Source: Cocos nucifera (lineage: Eukaryota; Streptophyta; Magnoliopsida; Arecales; Arecaceae). From it: DNA of 64,000 nt. The DNA lies in assembly GCA_006176705.1 (NCBI GenBank), contig QRFJ01000059.1, positions 620,001-684,000 of the forward strand, given 5' to 3'. The notes beneath the pieces were generated by a model, which ran no database searches, was not told the origin of the DNA, and saw only the letters and a program-made list of their open reading frames with translations. The number at the start of each line of letters is the position of its first letter. The stretch's first letter is position 1. The translations under genes and the position numbers were made by a program. This document shows positions 45,300-57,030 of this stretch, in pieces.

Positions 45300-46285
45300 A
45301 AATTTTTTTTAGTTTTTTTGAATATGATATAATTTTAGAATTTAAAGTTCATCTTTACCGTTCATTATCTAAATAATTATCATTAGAGTATCATCGTAAA
45401 AGGCTACCTCGATCCAATAGCCCTAGTTATGTTAATCAATAAAATTTAGTTTCGACAGTCATGAACGACTGCTTAATGATCTAATAGATAAAGATCACCG
45501 ATAGATCCAAAAACTTATAATGATGATCTTAATAATATTTATAGGATACTATCAAAATTTTACTTCAATCGGATATCATTATCATGGTCAATGTAGCATG
45601 AGATTATTTTGATTGTTAAATAAAAAATGAGTGATCAAAAGGCCAAATGGCATTCGATCAAGGTAATTTTTTAGATAAATGATCTTTGCTACTACTTTAA
45701 TCATTTGTATGATGGCAATCATAAAATTTAAACTTACTTATATGAACGATCCAAAATAATATATCTCTTGATACTCATTCTTAAAGTCCTTAAGTAATAT
45801 ACTTGTATTTTTGTAACATCTACTTAATGTAGATGGTTCATATATATACAGTTTAAATTTTATGATCATTACCATACAAATGATTAAAGTAGTAGCAAAG
45901 ATCATTTATCTATAAAATTTTCTTAATCAGACACTATTTGATCTTTTGATCACTCATTTTTTATTTAACAATCAAAATCATCCCGTACTAAATTAACTAT
46001 GATAGAGATATTCGATTGAAGTAAAATTTTGATAGTATACTATAAATATTATTGAGATTATTATTGTAAGTTTTTGGATCCATCGGTAGTCTCTATCTAT
46101 CAGATAATCAAGCGATCATTCGTGGCCATCAAAATTAAATTTTATTGATCGACATAGCTAGGACTATCAAATCAAGATATTTTTTTATGATGATACTCTA
46201 ATGATAATTATTTAGATAATGAATAATGAAGATGGACTTTAAATTTTAAAATTATATCATATTTAAAAAAATAAAAAAAGTATTA
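45300..46285. repeat. Long foldback: arms of about 450 bp, loop of about 78 bp
   Basis: The left arm (about 45300-45752) is the reverse complement of the right arm (about 46285-45831). For example gatataattttagaatttaa at 45326 pairs with ttaaattttaaaattatatc ending near 46259, and ataaaatttaaac near 45721 pairs with gtttaaattttat near 45852. Small mismatches only. It sits between two blocks of CACTA subterminal repeats and has no coding content. Confidence 0.9.
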
Positions 46286-46465
46286 ATAATAAATTTTTTA
46301 TCGATGGTATTAGCGATGGTAAGTTTACTGTTGCTAATAAAAATTATAAAAAAATTAATTATCTGATAAAAGTATTAGCGATGAATTTTTATTTTTAATG
46401 ATGGAGTCCATCGCTAATGCTTTTACTGATGGTATTAGCGATTCGTCGCTAATAGTCTGCAATAT
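46286..46465. mobile_element. CACTA-derived subterminal repeats, right of the foldback
   Basis: Words such as ggtattagcgatggtaag, attagcgatg and cgtcgctaatagtc continue the array at 44410-45299. No terminal CACTA motif at the end. Confidence 0.65.
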
Positions 46466-46489
46466 CAAAACAATTGATGGAAAAAAAAA

Positions 46490-47170
46490 ATTTGCTCTCA
46501 TGCTCATTCTCTCTCATTCCAGCCCCTCATCCTCCTTTCACTAGCATCCAAACCTCTCTCACCCCCCAACCCTCCTTTCCTCCCTCCTCATCCCATTCCT
46601 CTGGCGTCCCACGGCCACTTCGACCTTGCCGGCCCCATCCTAACACCGATCCCAACCCAACATTGGTCTGACCCCTCAGCTCCAATCTTGCGTTCGTTCA
46701 TGCCCGCAGCCATCCTACCCCCATCGGCCCTGACATTGCTAGAACAACTTCACAGTCTCTCTGACCCCACCAACCGCAATGTCCCCGACCCGACCCCACG
46801 GCCACCCTGACTCTGCACCCCCAACACTGCCGACCTAACCCCACAGCCTCGAGTCCACGTCCTTCCATGCCCACTTCCACCCCAACCCTGTCGGCTCCAA
46901 CATTGCCAACTCGACCGCACTGCCCTTGCCCCACCGCTCCTAGCTCACAACCCCACCCCACCAGCCTGACCTCACAGCCCCAACCCGCACCGCCTTCCTG
47001 TAGCCCTACCCTGCTAGCCTGACCCTGCTGCTCCAGCCCGTGCCATATTTCTGTGGCCCCATCCCTGCTCCTTCATTACTGCTGCTACATCCTCGAGCCA
47101 CGGCCCCGACCCTGGCCCTACAGCCCTATCCCACCATCTCAAGTCTGTGGCTCTAATCCTGTGGCTCTTG
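46490..47170. other. Cytosine-rich block with strong strand asymmetry
   Basis: The plus strand is dominated by C with very little G: ctctcaccccccaaccctcc, ccccgacccg and ccctgctagcctgaccctg. It contains loose repeats of gaccccac and ccctg. Open frames on either strand (such as 46698-46961 minus) follow from the skewed composition. It could be the transcribed leader of the CACTA element, since it directly follows its subterminal repeats; this is inference. Confidence 0.6.
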
Positions 47171-47289
47171 TGAAAGTAAAAAATATCTTGACTTTATTTT
47201 TCTTTCTCTATCAATAGAATCCCTACTCCATTATAATAACCTATGAAAATAAAAAATCTCAAGCCCGTGGCTTCGATCCAATGGTTCCT

Positions 47290-48986
47290 GTGAAGTATTT
47301 TGTGACTAATTTTTTGGTCACAGAATTAATATTTTTTGAGTGATTTTTGGATCATAAAATTAATTTTTTTTGACCCGACCTAAAAATTGAGAAGTAGAAA
47401 AATAAAAAATAAAAATTAATCCGAATAAGAAAGAAACCAAACCAAGAATTTTGATTTAGTTTGATTTAGTTTTTTGATTTTTTATAATTTTGTTCATTTT
47501 TAATTATCTATTTTTGATAAAATATATTCAAATAATTATTATCAATTTATTGTTAGTTTGTTATATTATATTTAATTAAATTTAGGATCTATTGAATTTG
47601 TTGATTGGTAAATTCTTGCAATAAAAATTAATAATTGATAAGTCATGGTATGTTGGTAATTGATAAATTATAAGTTGATAATTAAAGCTGTCAAAATGGG
47701 TTGGCCCACCTCGAGAGGGAGAGGTGGCCAAGGAGGGGGTTATGGTGGGGGACTGAGAGGGAGAGGCAGCCTAAGGGGGTGGCGTTGAGTTCATGTTATA
47801 TTAAGGATTGTGAATATATATTACTTTAGCTTACTTTAGCTTTTTGACATGTTTTTATATGATAACAGAGTTCTTTATAATCTCTTATGATACTTATTAT
47901 CTCACAGGCTCTATATATTATGTTGGTATCACTTGTTTTTGATACAAGAAATAGTTTGAAGGTATACTAAACAAATGATACATTTGGCACTTATTTTTGA
48001 TACAAGAAATAGTTTGAAGGTATACTAAATAAGTGATATGTTTGGCACGAGGTATGCTATGGTCTCTCTTTCTTATTCCCATATAATGTGTTAAATCTGA
48101 TGGATTCAATATTGATTTTGGTTGCAGTATTCTTTTGGTTGCCTTCTAGTTTTCAGTGATGATGATCCAAACTTAATGGATATTGAAGAAAATAGCTCCG
48201 TAGATATATTATGGTTTTCATATGATGTGCTAAACCTGATAGGTGTCGATCGATTTTGTTAGCTAAATTTTTATGCTTGCTTATTTATTTTGCCATGATT
48301 AGATACATGTGGCACAAGATATGATAAACAAGTGATACACTTGCCACGAGGTATGCTATGATTTTTTTTTCTTATTCCCACATGATGTGTTAAATCAGAT
48401 AGATTCAATATTGATTTTGCTAATATCGATTTTGCTAATATCGATTTTGGTTTTGTTATATTTTAATTTGAAATTCAACATGCTGGGTATGTATCAATAT
48501 AAAATCTTATATCGTTTGAATTAGGATTGATATTGTTGGGTATATATTTTATTTGCTATATTGTTTGGATTGACAGGTAAGCTATTTTGTATTAGAAAAA
48601 AAGATTTTTTAATTATTTTTTCATATTTAAATTTAGTGATTGATTTTACGATTGATATATAAATTAAAAAAATTACAAATATTTTTTTAAAATTAATTTT
48701 TTTCAAAAAATATTTTTTAAAAATTTATGACCAAATTTTTGATTGATTGTTATTTAAATTTTTTAATTAATTTAGCGATCGATTTTATGATTGATTTTTT
48801 TAAAAAATATTTTTAAAAAAATTTATGATCGAATTTTTGATCAATTCTTATTTAAGTTTTTAGTTTAATATTTTCCAACCAGGTTTTATGTGATTGAAAA
48901 TATTTGATTGCTAAATTATTAGCGATCAATTTTTAATTTTTAGTGACTAATTTTTCAGTCACTAAAATTCTATTCATCTTGTGGTG
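47290..48986. mobile_element. Possible second CACTA-like deletion derivative
   Basis: The right edge, read on the minus strand, is CACCACAAGATGAATAG then TTTTAGTGACTGAAAAATT, close to a CACTA terminus. The left part near 47300 has the related gtgactaattttttggtcac. Repeats of gatcgatttt and tttttgattgatt lie toward the right end. No transposase seen. The left terminus is not found. Confidence 0.45.
47931..48048. repeat. Tandem duplication of 58-60 bp
   Basis: gatacaagaaatagtttgaa and its continuation to tttggcac occur at 47931-47990 and 47991-48048. A third block, acgaggtatgctatg to tattgattttg, at 48047-48120 recurs at about 48342-48420. Confidence 0.88.
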
Positions 48987-49299
48987 AATTTCACTTCATC
49001 CATCTTTTTTTTTTGTTTGTTTAATCATTCATTATACTTTGAATTCTCTCATTATTTTTTTAAAAAAACTAACTTCTCTTTCCTTATATAGAGATGAGAT
49101 AGTATCATCACTAAAGGAAAAAATGCATATTAGGTAATCTAATTTTAAACAACTTGTTTTTTTGCTATAATAATCATTTTATTTAATTATGATATGTATG
49201 TAAGTTTATAACATAAAAATATAATATTTACTTTTTGATTTTCAGTATAAGCAAAAAAAAGAGTTATGAAAAAATTGATCAACAAATAAATTTCTAAAA

Positions 49300-50900
49300 T
49301 AATATTATATATCTTATATCAGGATGTATAGCTGTGTGACCAACTGGGCTCGTTGTTCTAACCATCACATCTGATAATTCTATTAATAAACTTTTTTACT
49401 TATTTTAATTTTTATATTTAGTAGCTTCACATATTTAGGTTAAGCTTAGGTCGGAAAAGAAGATCTAGGAGCTAAAAATTTAATCTAATCATCTAATTGA
49501 TGGGCTGGAGGTGGCTATAGTTTTATATCATCAAATAAAATATATAAAAATAATTTGTTCAAGAATCGAAGGAGCGTATCGAAAGATATGCCTCTATATC
49601 AAAAGATACATCTCTATATCAAAACTTATAAATAATATTATATATTTTTTTTATTTTAGGATGCTGGAACATTCAGCTCTCATCTATCAGCTGTTAGAGA
49701 TGAGAAGGAGGACAAGAAAAATATTCCTTAATTTTTTTTATTTATATATAATTTTGATATGTTATTATTCTATGTGCCCCAGTGGGGTAGTGAGGAGTAC
49801 GCCAGTAGGTGGTAGAGGGTTTGGTAGAATCAAGTTGCCCAGCAAAATTCGATTAGGCACACGAGCGGCTCCCTCAGCATATATGTTATGACTGATAGAC
49901 TGTTAAGAAATTTATACCAAAACTCTTCACTAGAACTATAAAAATTTCTATATGTATGCTTTAATTAATTTAATTTTATTATTTACTTATTGTAGACACC
50001 GCAACTAGATCATCCACCATGCTTGCTGTAGTTGTGGGAGGCCACACATTGGTCTAGAAGGATCGATGATTATTTAGATTTTAGATCATGGTAGATTATG
50101 GTAAGAATTTTAAATTATATTTATTAAGTTGTTATAGGATCTAATATGTATATTAGAACTAATATATTTTTGAATTATATAGATGGATTATGTGGAGTAC
50201 GTCATTGCACGGTATGACGATGACCCGTCCACTTAGCCCACCCTTAATCTTAAAGGATGGCTTAGGGTCATCGAAGGGGTGAGTAGGAGCCAGGATATAA
50301 GATTTGGCCATAGCTTTAACCCTCTAGTGACTCAATCCTCTTTGGCATCCTCACAGACCTCGACATTTCAGATTTGGAGCGATGCCCACATAGAGGAGGT
50401 CATGCAGAGGCTTTTGAGCCAGCAATCTTAGAGTGTCCAGAATGCTATCCATGATGTAGTCATGGAGGATCTTCAAGATCCATGGTTGAGCAACTAGCTA
50501 AGCTTGTTGTTCCAGACATCTCATCAGGTAATTTTATTAGTAAACTCTTTTACTTATTTTAAGTTTTCATATTTATAAGCTTCACATATTTAAACTAGGC
50601 CTGAGTTGAAAAAGGAGATCTAAAGGCTAAAAATTTAATCTAACCATTCAATTGATGGATCGAGAATATCTATAGTTCTGTATCATAGAATGAAATATGT
50701 AGGAATAATCTATTCGAGAATCGAAGAAGAGTATCGAAAGATATACCTCCGTATCGAAAGATACACCTCCATATCAAAACTTATGAATAATATTTTATTT
50801 TTCTTCATTTCAGGATGCTGGAATATCCAGCTCCCATCCACTAATTGCTGAAGATGAGCAGAAGGATAAGAAGGATATTATCTAATTTTTTTTAATTTAT
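49300..50900 (+). pseudogene. CACTA TNPA-like gene remnant with an internal duplication
   Basis: Exon relics on the plus strand are at about 49660-49730 (DAG-type last exon, DAGTFSS-like), 49760-49870 (GGRGFGRIKLPSK), 49996-50100 (TPQLDHPPCLL then a stop, RRIDDYLDF) and 50181-50525. The last reads MDYVEYVIARYDDDPST, then WSDAHIEEVMQRLLSQQS and QNAIHDVVMEDLQD, with stops between, and ends at an intact donor (catcaggtaatt). The final exon follows at about 50814. The intron and last exon (50515-50890) are matched by 49365-49740, so the gene end has been duplicated. The order is that of TNPA-type En/Spm proteins. Confidence 0.75.
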
Positions 50901-51089
50901 ATATAATTTTGATACTTGTAAAGCAGTATCTCAATATAAAATTATATAATTTATATTTTTATTATAATATAATTAATTTTATATTTATGATTATGTTAAA
51001 TAGTTATTATCTTTTTAATAAATTTTAAAAAATATTATTATTTATTAGTAGATTTTAAATTATTTAATTATAATTTTAAAAAAAATTAA

Positions 51090-51520
51090 AAAACTATTAA
51101 CGATGGTATTAGGGATGGTAGATTACCATCGCTAATAATTTTTTAGAATTAAAAAAATAAAAAATACTAGCAATGGCATTAGCAATAAAATTACTATCCT
51201 TAATAGTTTTTTGAGTTTTTTTTAAAAAATATTAGCAACGGCATTAGCGACAAAAATACCATCACTAATAGATTTTTACTAGTTTAATTAATAAAAATTA
51301 AGATTTTTAGCAAGGACATCTTTGTCGTTAATGCCATTGCTAATTAATTATTAGCGACGACAATAGTTGCCATCACCAATAATGATAATTAGTGACAAGA
51401 ATTTTTTATTTTAAATTTTGTGATGGTATTAGCGATGGCAAGATTATTAGTGATAGCATATGGACTATTAGACTATTAGCGACAAAAATACCGTTGCTAA
51501 TAGTCAGAATTCTTATAGTG
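51090..51520 (+). mobile_element. CACTA element 3' end
   Basis: Subterminal repeats (attagcgatggtaag types in both orientations) end at ttcttatagtg at 51520, the complement of CACTATAAGAA. The whole 50222-51520 segment parallels 20561-21811, so both are ends of the same CACTA family. Confidence 0.83.
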
Positions 51521-52199
51521 TGCTAAGGTATCTCGGGTCGGTCTAGGTGAAGGATCGACTATGACTAAGGCACATTACACATCGACTCATCTAAAGTAAA
51601 ATTTTTCTTTCTATATCACATGCTGCTTATTCTTGAGTTCGAGCTAGAGCTAGATTAGATGAAGAAAGTAAATCGGCCCATCTTTCTCAGTTTTACTAGG
51701 GGCACATGTCACATTCCTTTAGCATTTTACTGCTCTAGAGCTATGAGGCGAAGGTGATTTTTGGTGAAGATTTAGGGTTTTTTCTAGGACACTCTGGCAG
51801 TCTCCTCTATTTACACAACCTCAGTTTAGCCTCAGCTCGGCATTGATTCTTGGTCCTCCCGATCTTTTCTCTTTGTAGCTTGGTCACCACCTCAAAGACA
51901 TGTCTCGAAGTCTAATTCTTTGGAATGGCTTGTGAGCTTTAAATAGTATCCGATGCTAATCCTGATTTAGGCATCTAATGCATGAAAATTGTAGCATCAA
52001 TTTAACCAAGCCGCATTCGGATAACTAATCCAACCTTTCTTAGGTCAAATAACATAGGCCAAGGTGTTCAAGCACCTCCTTTGGGCGATCTCTCGAAGGT
52101 AGCATATTCTTTAGCTTGGCTCATCCTTAGAATGGCTCTGCATATCTTGTGTGATTATTCTTTCAAGGATCCTGAGTCATGTCAGTATTGTCGATGCAC
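51521..52199. other. Unclassified DNA
   Basis: No gene or known element recognised. A possible LTR-style leader (ctcctctatttacac) lies near 51806. The open frame 52081-52269 runs into the tandem repeats and is not supported. Confidence 0.4.
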
Positions 52200-52885
52200 C
52201 AAGCTTTCGAGGATCCCCTTAAGGGTTCTTTCCACCATTGGTTTCATAGCTCAACTCATATTAGGATGAGGAGCTACTTTAGATTGGGTCAGCATTGCTG
52301 ATATCTTGAGCTTCCAAGGATCCACTTATAAGGTTATCTTCACTTCTTGAATAGCCAAGTTTTCCAGCTCAACTTGTCTTACAAACAAGGGGCTTTCCAA
52401 GGATTATCTTATAAGGTTTACCCCTCACCCCTTAGTCATTCGAGGGTCTAGATTGACTTGGATTTAGGGCTTTAAGGGTCCTCTTATGGGTTTAGCTCTT
52501 GATTCTTGAATGCCAAGATTTTTAGATCCGCTCATCTTGGGATGAAGGGCTTTTCTCTCTTGGTTGCTCAAGGTTTTCGGTTCAGATTGATATGGCTTTA
52601 GGGCTCCAAGGGTCCTCTTATGGTGCTGCCCTTGCTTCTCAAATGGCCAAGGTTTTCAGCTCAGCTTATCTGAGGATGGAGCTTTTCACTCTTGGTCGCT
52701 CAAGATCTTTGGTCTGAATCAATGTGGCTTGTGGGCTCCAAGGGTCCTCTTGTGAGGTTACCCTCACTTCTCAAATGGCCAAGATTTTCAGTTCAGCTTA
52801 TCTTGGGATGAGGGGCATTTCACTCCTGGTCACTTAAGGTCTTCAGCCTGGATCGATGTGGCTTTAGGGCTCCAAAGACTTTTAG
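52200..52885. repeat. Degenerate tandem repeat, about 133-bp unit
   Basis: About five units, with the word gccaag near 52353, 52512, 52646 and 52778 as a phase marker (spacings 159, 134, 132). Each unit also holds gggctccaagggtcctctta and ggatgaggggc-like words. Units diverge toward the left. Confidence 0.85.
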
Positions 52886-52904
52886 ATTACTTTCTAATTA
52901 TTAT

Positions 52905-53244
52905 TGTTGGAGAAGCATGGGATTTCATGCATGATTTTCAAAATTTTTTTGAAAAATAATAGCAGAAGACTTTTAGATTAAATATTTTAATCTAAACATG
53001 TATTAGATCTAATCTATAAACACCCTTTATTAGAACCTATGATATGATATCATGCATATAAAATCTAAAACAAAAATCTTGTGAGATCAAATCTCATACC
53101 CGAGCAGAAGATTGTAGCCTCTTATAGATTATGTTCGTTGCTTCAACCACACACACGAACGGCCTCTAAAGGTATCTACACGAAGCCCAATCCTTTCAGC
53201 TTTCAGAGTGCTAGCTCTTTGCAAAGACTTTCTTAAAGGCTGAA
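52905..53244 (-). repeat. Copia LTR end, second family, left of the gypsy insertion
   Basis: On the minus strand it ends ATTTCATGCAT... to TTCTCCAACA at 52905, resembling the LTR end at 18700-18779 (tgcatgaaatcctacatg). It is continued at 62278 after the inserted element. Confidence 0.8.
53240..53244. repeat. Target-site duplication CTGAA, left copy
   Basis: CTGAA precedes the element at 53245 and TTGAA follows it at 62278-62282; the one difference is C to T. Confidence 0.78.
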
Positions 53245-54987
53245 TGATAACTATCATAAAATTCATAAATAAAAATATTAAAATATATAATATTAATATT
53301 TATTTAAAAATTAATATTTTTATTAATGTTTTGTAGGAAAGAAGCTAACCAATGTGTAAAGCTCAATTTATGGGTTTAAACAAATTAAATTTCATGAAAA
53401 TCAAAGCTAAATTAGAATTTTAATGAAGACCAGAAGATTAAATGAAAAAAAAAAAAGAGATCGGCTTAGCCAGCTCGACCAGCTCAATAAGCTCACCCGG
53501 CCTAGCCAGTGCACCAGTTAGCCAACCCGAACCAGTGCCAGACCACAATGCAAGCCTAGCCCACATGTGAAGAAAGCCCGCTAGCCCACTTCCCATCCAG
53601 CCCTTACATTAGGATGATGTCAGGAAACTGTGCGGTTCATGGTGGATGGGCGGCTGAGTCAATACATGTAGACCCTTAAACGGCCTACGGTATTAACCAC
53701 ATGGCTCATAGGGTTAATTCTATCATTTTATCTGGCGCAGCAAGCTTTGGTGGCTGTGATCTTCGACGAGCTCGGTCTAGGTGGTCCACGGGAATAGTGA
53801 AGCATGATCCAATGGTCCTTGCATAGCCGATTCAAATCCAATGGTGGATAGTGATTCTGATTTTGATCGAGATTTTCCAAAGCCTTTTTAGCACGATCGA
53901 ATAGTCAAAAACATCCAAATCAATAAATCCAATGGCTCAGATTTAATCTGGCACTGATCTTGATGCCAGGAGGTGATTTTTGATGGATTTTGGAGCGTTT
54001 GATCAAGATCCAATGATCAAGAATCTCCTGATCCATTAAATTCAAGCTAAACTCCAATTTAGGTCTAACAAGACTCACAAACTCCTTTTCTCATCTTTTT
54101 AATCCCCTGAAATGCCAGATCTTCAAATGGAGAGCTCCCCGATGGGAGAATTAGCCCTCCAAGTCTCTCTCTTTAGCTCTTTCTTTTTATTTCTTTCTTC
54201 TTTCTTTTTGTTTTCTTTTTTTCTTTATTTTGAGAGATCTAAAGATGCTGGGAGCCAGAGAATTTCAAATTATGAGCAGCTAAAGAATGAATTCTAGGAG
54301 AGTAGATGAAGTCTTCGAGTATGGGTTGTATTTTCTTTTTCTTTATCTTTTATAATTTCTTTTATACAATGAGCGACATGTTCTCCTATGCAATCTTAAC
54401 TCTTATTCTCCATGCATGAGATCTAATATTAACATACTTATTATTAATTAATATCTAAATAAGCTATATTTATGGAGATGGATTGTGATTGAAAGATACA
54501 GTCCATGCTTGATTTAATAATTTATATTAGTAAAAATCATTAAAAAATTATGTTATCAATTTTTAATAATTAAAGTATTGAATAGCTTAGGATTTTGTTG
54601 AGATGAATCATGATCGAAAGATATGGTTTATGCCCAAAGAAAATAGGTTATGTCATAACTAAATTCCTAAAAATAGTAAATTCTTGCATTAAAAAGAATT
54701 ACCATAATCATGCTAGAGATGGATTCAAAATTTTAAAATACTTTTAATTAATCTAAAATTCTAATTAATTAACTAGTTATTTTTTTTTAATTTATTAAAT
54801 TATAATTAATTTTTTTAATTATTTATTTAAATTTTATTTTAAAAATTAATTTAAAATTTTAATTTTTTAATTAAATTAAATATAACTTAGCCTTCAATCT
54901 TTGAGAAAATCGATATCCGACTCACCACTATCCTAAATATTAAAATCAAATCTAATTTTTATTTATTACTGTAATGACAAGCAATCA
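53245..54987 (+). repeat. Athila-like 5' LTR
   Basis: 1743 bp, from TGATAACTATC to GCAATCA. Includes a long pyrimidine run at 54165-54235. Open frames inside (54112-54297) are not genes. Confidence 0.9.
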
Positions 54988-54993
54988 AATTTT

Positions 54994-55010
54994 TAGCATC
55001 ATTATCGGAG
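54994..55010 (+). other. Decayed primer-binding site of the Athila-like element
   Basis: TAGCATCATTATCGGAG stands where the family site is TGGCGCCGTTGCCGGGG. All seven differences are G to A or C to T. The following attgtagcatagttgcttc also fits the conserved leader. Confidence 0.85.
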
Positions 55011-57030
55011 ATTGTAGCATAGTTGCTTCAATAAAAAAATTAAAAATTAAAAAATAATTAATTAATTTCTTCTTTATTGCTTTATATGCTTTATTATCTT
55101 ATTTATTTTACTACTTTATTTATTGCATACTTTATTTTATTATCTTATTTATTTTATTACTTTATATTTCTAGCTTATTAATTACTATTTTTTTATTTTT
55201 GCCTTTCATACTTTGTTTGGTTGATTAATAATTTATATTTTATTATCCATCAATTTAATTTAATTACTTAATTACCTATTATTTATGCTTTATTTAAATT
55301 TTTGCTTTATATTGCTTTTCATATATAGTTTATTAATTACTTTCTAGCTAGATTACCTTAATTGCATAGTTAAATAATTATCTTATTTTACATAATTAAT
55401 TTACTGCTTAGAATAAATTATTGTCTTAAAAATTTATTTCTCGCCTTTCTCATAGGTTACCTAATTGCCTTTTAAACCCTAGTATAAATTACTTTCTAAT
55501 TAACTAGATTCTCTAGATTAGTTTAGATAAAACCTAACATAATTAATTTAATTAAAATCTATCTTTTATTTTTCTTGCTTTAAATAATCTAATATAACAA
55601 GAAAATAAATACACCTCATAACACTTAATTAATATAGGAAAACTAATTAAATCTTAAAAGAAATTAATATGATTGGATATCTTATTTTGTTTGCATTGCA
55701 TATTCATAATATACTTTAAGGGCACAATCCATTAAACAAGATAAGATAGAAATTTAATCATCCTTTCTTAGCCCATAAACCACCACCCTTTATATTACAT
55801 TAATCCAAATCCTAATTCTTAAAATCAATTAGACGTTAGCCCTAGGATATTCGAGCTCATTAGGATAAGAAATCCTAAAAGTTGGATCAGGTTAGGGTTT
55901 AGTTTTACTAGTGTCTAAGGCAAGTGGTTCAGGAATTACGTCCTAAAGAAAGGTAGTTACTTAATTGGTTCCGTTAGCTTACCTGGCCAAGATAATTAGT
56001 GTCTAAGAAAAGCAATGAAGGATCTTCCATCGATCTTACACTTATCTAGCTAGTTGAGTAGCTAATTCTTTACTTGGAGGGCATGAAGGTAACCATGATA
56101 GCTAGGAGCTGTCTAGATCCAGGTTAATCCTAGGATAGAGAGACCATACTTGCTTAGCTTATTTATCTTTACAATTCAAATCCTAATTAAATAATTTCTT
56201 CTATCATCTTTAGATCTAAGATCCTTTAGCTAGGCTCATATCTTTAGAATTCTCTCTCCTTATTTTTTATTTTTTAAAATAAAATAAAATAAATAATAAT
56301 CAAAGATGAATTTTTATACTAAGTTGTCCCAAAGATTAGATCATCTAAAAGTCAATAGAAATTCTTTATATCTATCTTTTCTTCCTACACAATAAGTTTA
56401 TGCAATATGTTTGAGCCCCACCCACTATGCAAGTGAATGCCCACACCGATTTTCTAAGCATATGTATGAGCAAGTTTATCAAGATCAAACCTAAATAGCC
56501 TACAAACTAGAAAATAATCAATACTTTAATACTTACAATCCAGACTGGAGGGTTCAACAAAATTTTTTATGATAATTACAACCAGTGATTACCCAGTGCC
56601 ACAAAGACCCACTTTCACGGATGCACATTATGATATGCCCTACCAACATTATTAATCTTCTTCAAATAATAATGAATCAACTTCTAAAGAGAGGATTCAG
56701 CAAGCATTAAACGAGTTAGAACTTAATAATCAGATCTTACAACAAATCTATCACTTCTATATACAAATCTTTAAAGAACTAGAGAAGTAAGTGCTTACAT
56801 TCAAACAGCAGGAGAAAAGAGAGTTGCCCAATCAGCCTGAGAGTGATCCTGAGGGACCATATATGGCTAGAAATTTTAATATCGTAGAAGCTTTTTTTGA
56901 AAAATCAATTAAAACTCTTGAAAATAATATGGTCATAGAACAATCTCGCAAAACTAAAAAGACTCTATTAGACCATATAACTGTGGCAAAAATGTGTAGG
57001 AAAAACTAGAATGGTGGGATGAATCAATTC
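55011..57030 (+). pseudogene. Athila-like leader and gag remnant
   Basis: The first 1.2 kb is non-coding leader. At about 56408-56458 the plus strand reads C-L-S-P-T-H-Y-A-S-E-C-P, a damaged zinc-binding motif. From 56690 to 57003 it reads a helical, Gln- and Glu-rich segment and then LPNQPESDPEGPYMARN, matching the LPSQPEPNPKG-type signature at the end of Athila gag. Stops occur throughout the first part. The gag reading resumes after the nested LTR at 58466. Confidence 0.72.
57026..57030. repeat. Target-site duplication AATTC, left copy
   Basis: AATTC before the nested LTR is repeated at 58461-58465. Confidence 0.88.

Noticed and set aside
46698..46961. Gly and Val rich 87-codon frame (minus)
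   Set aside because: A by-product of the cytosine-rich plus strand; no stop codons are expected in such composition.
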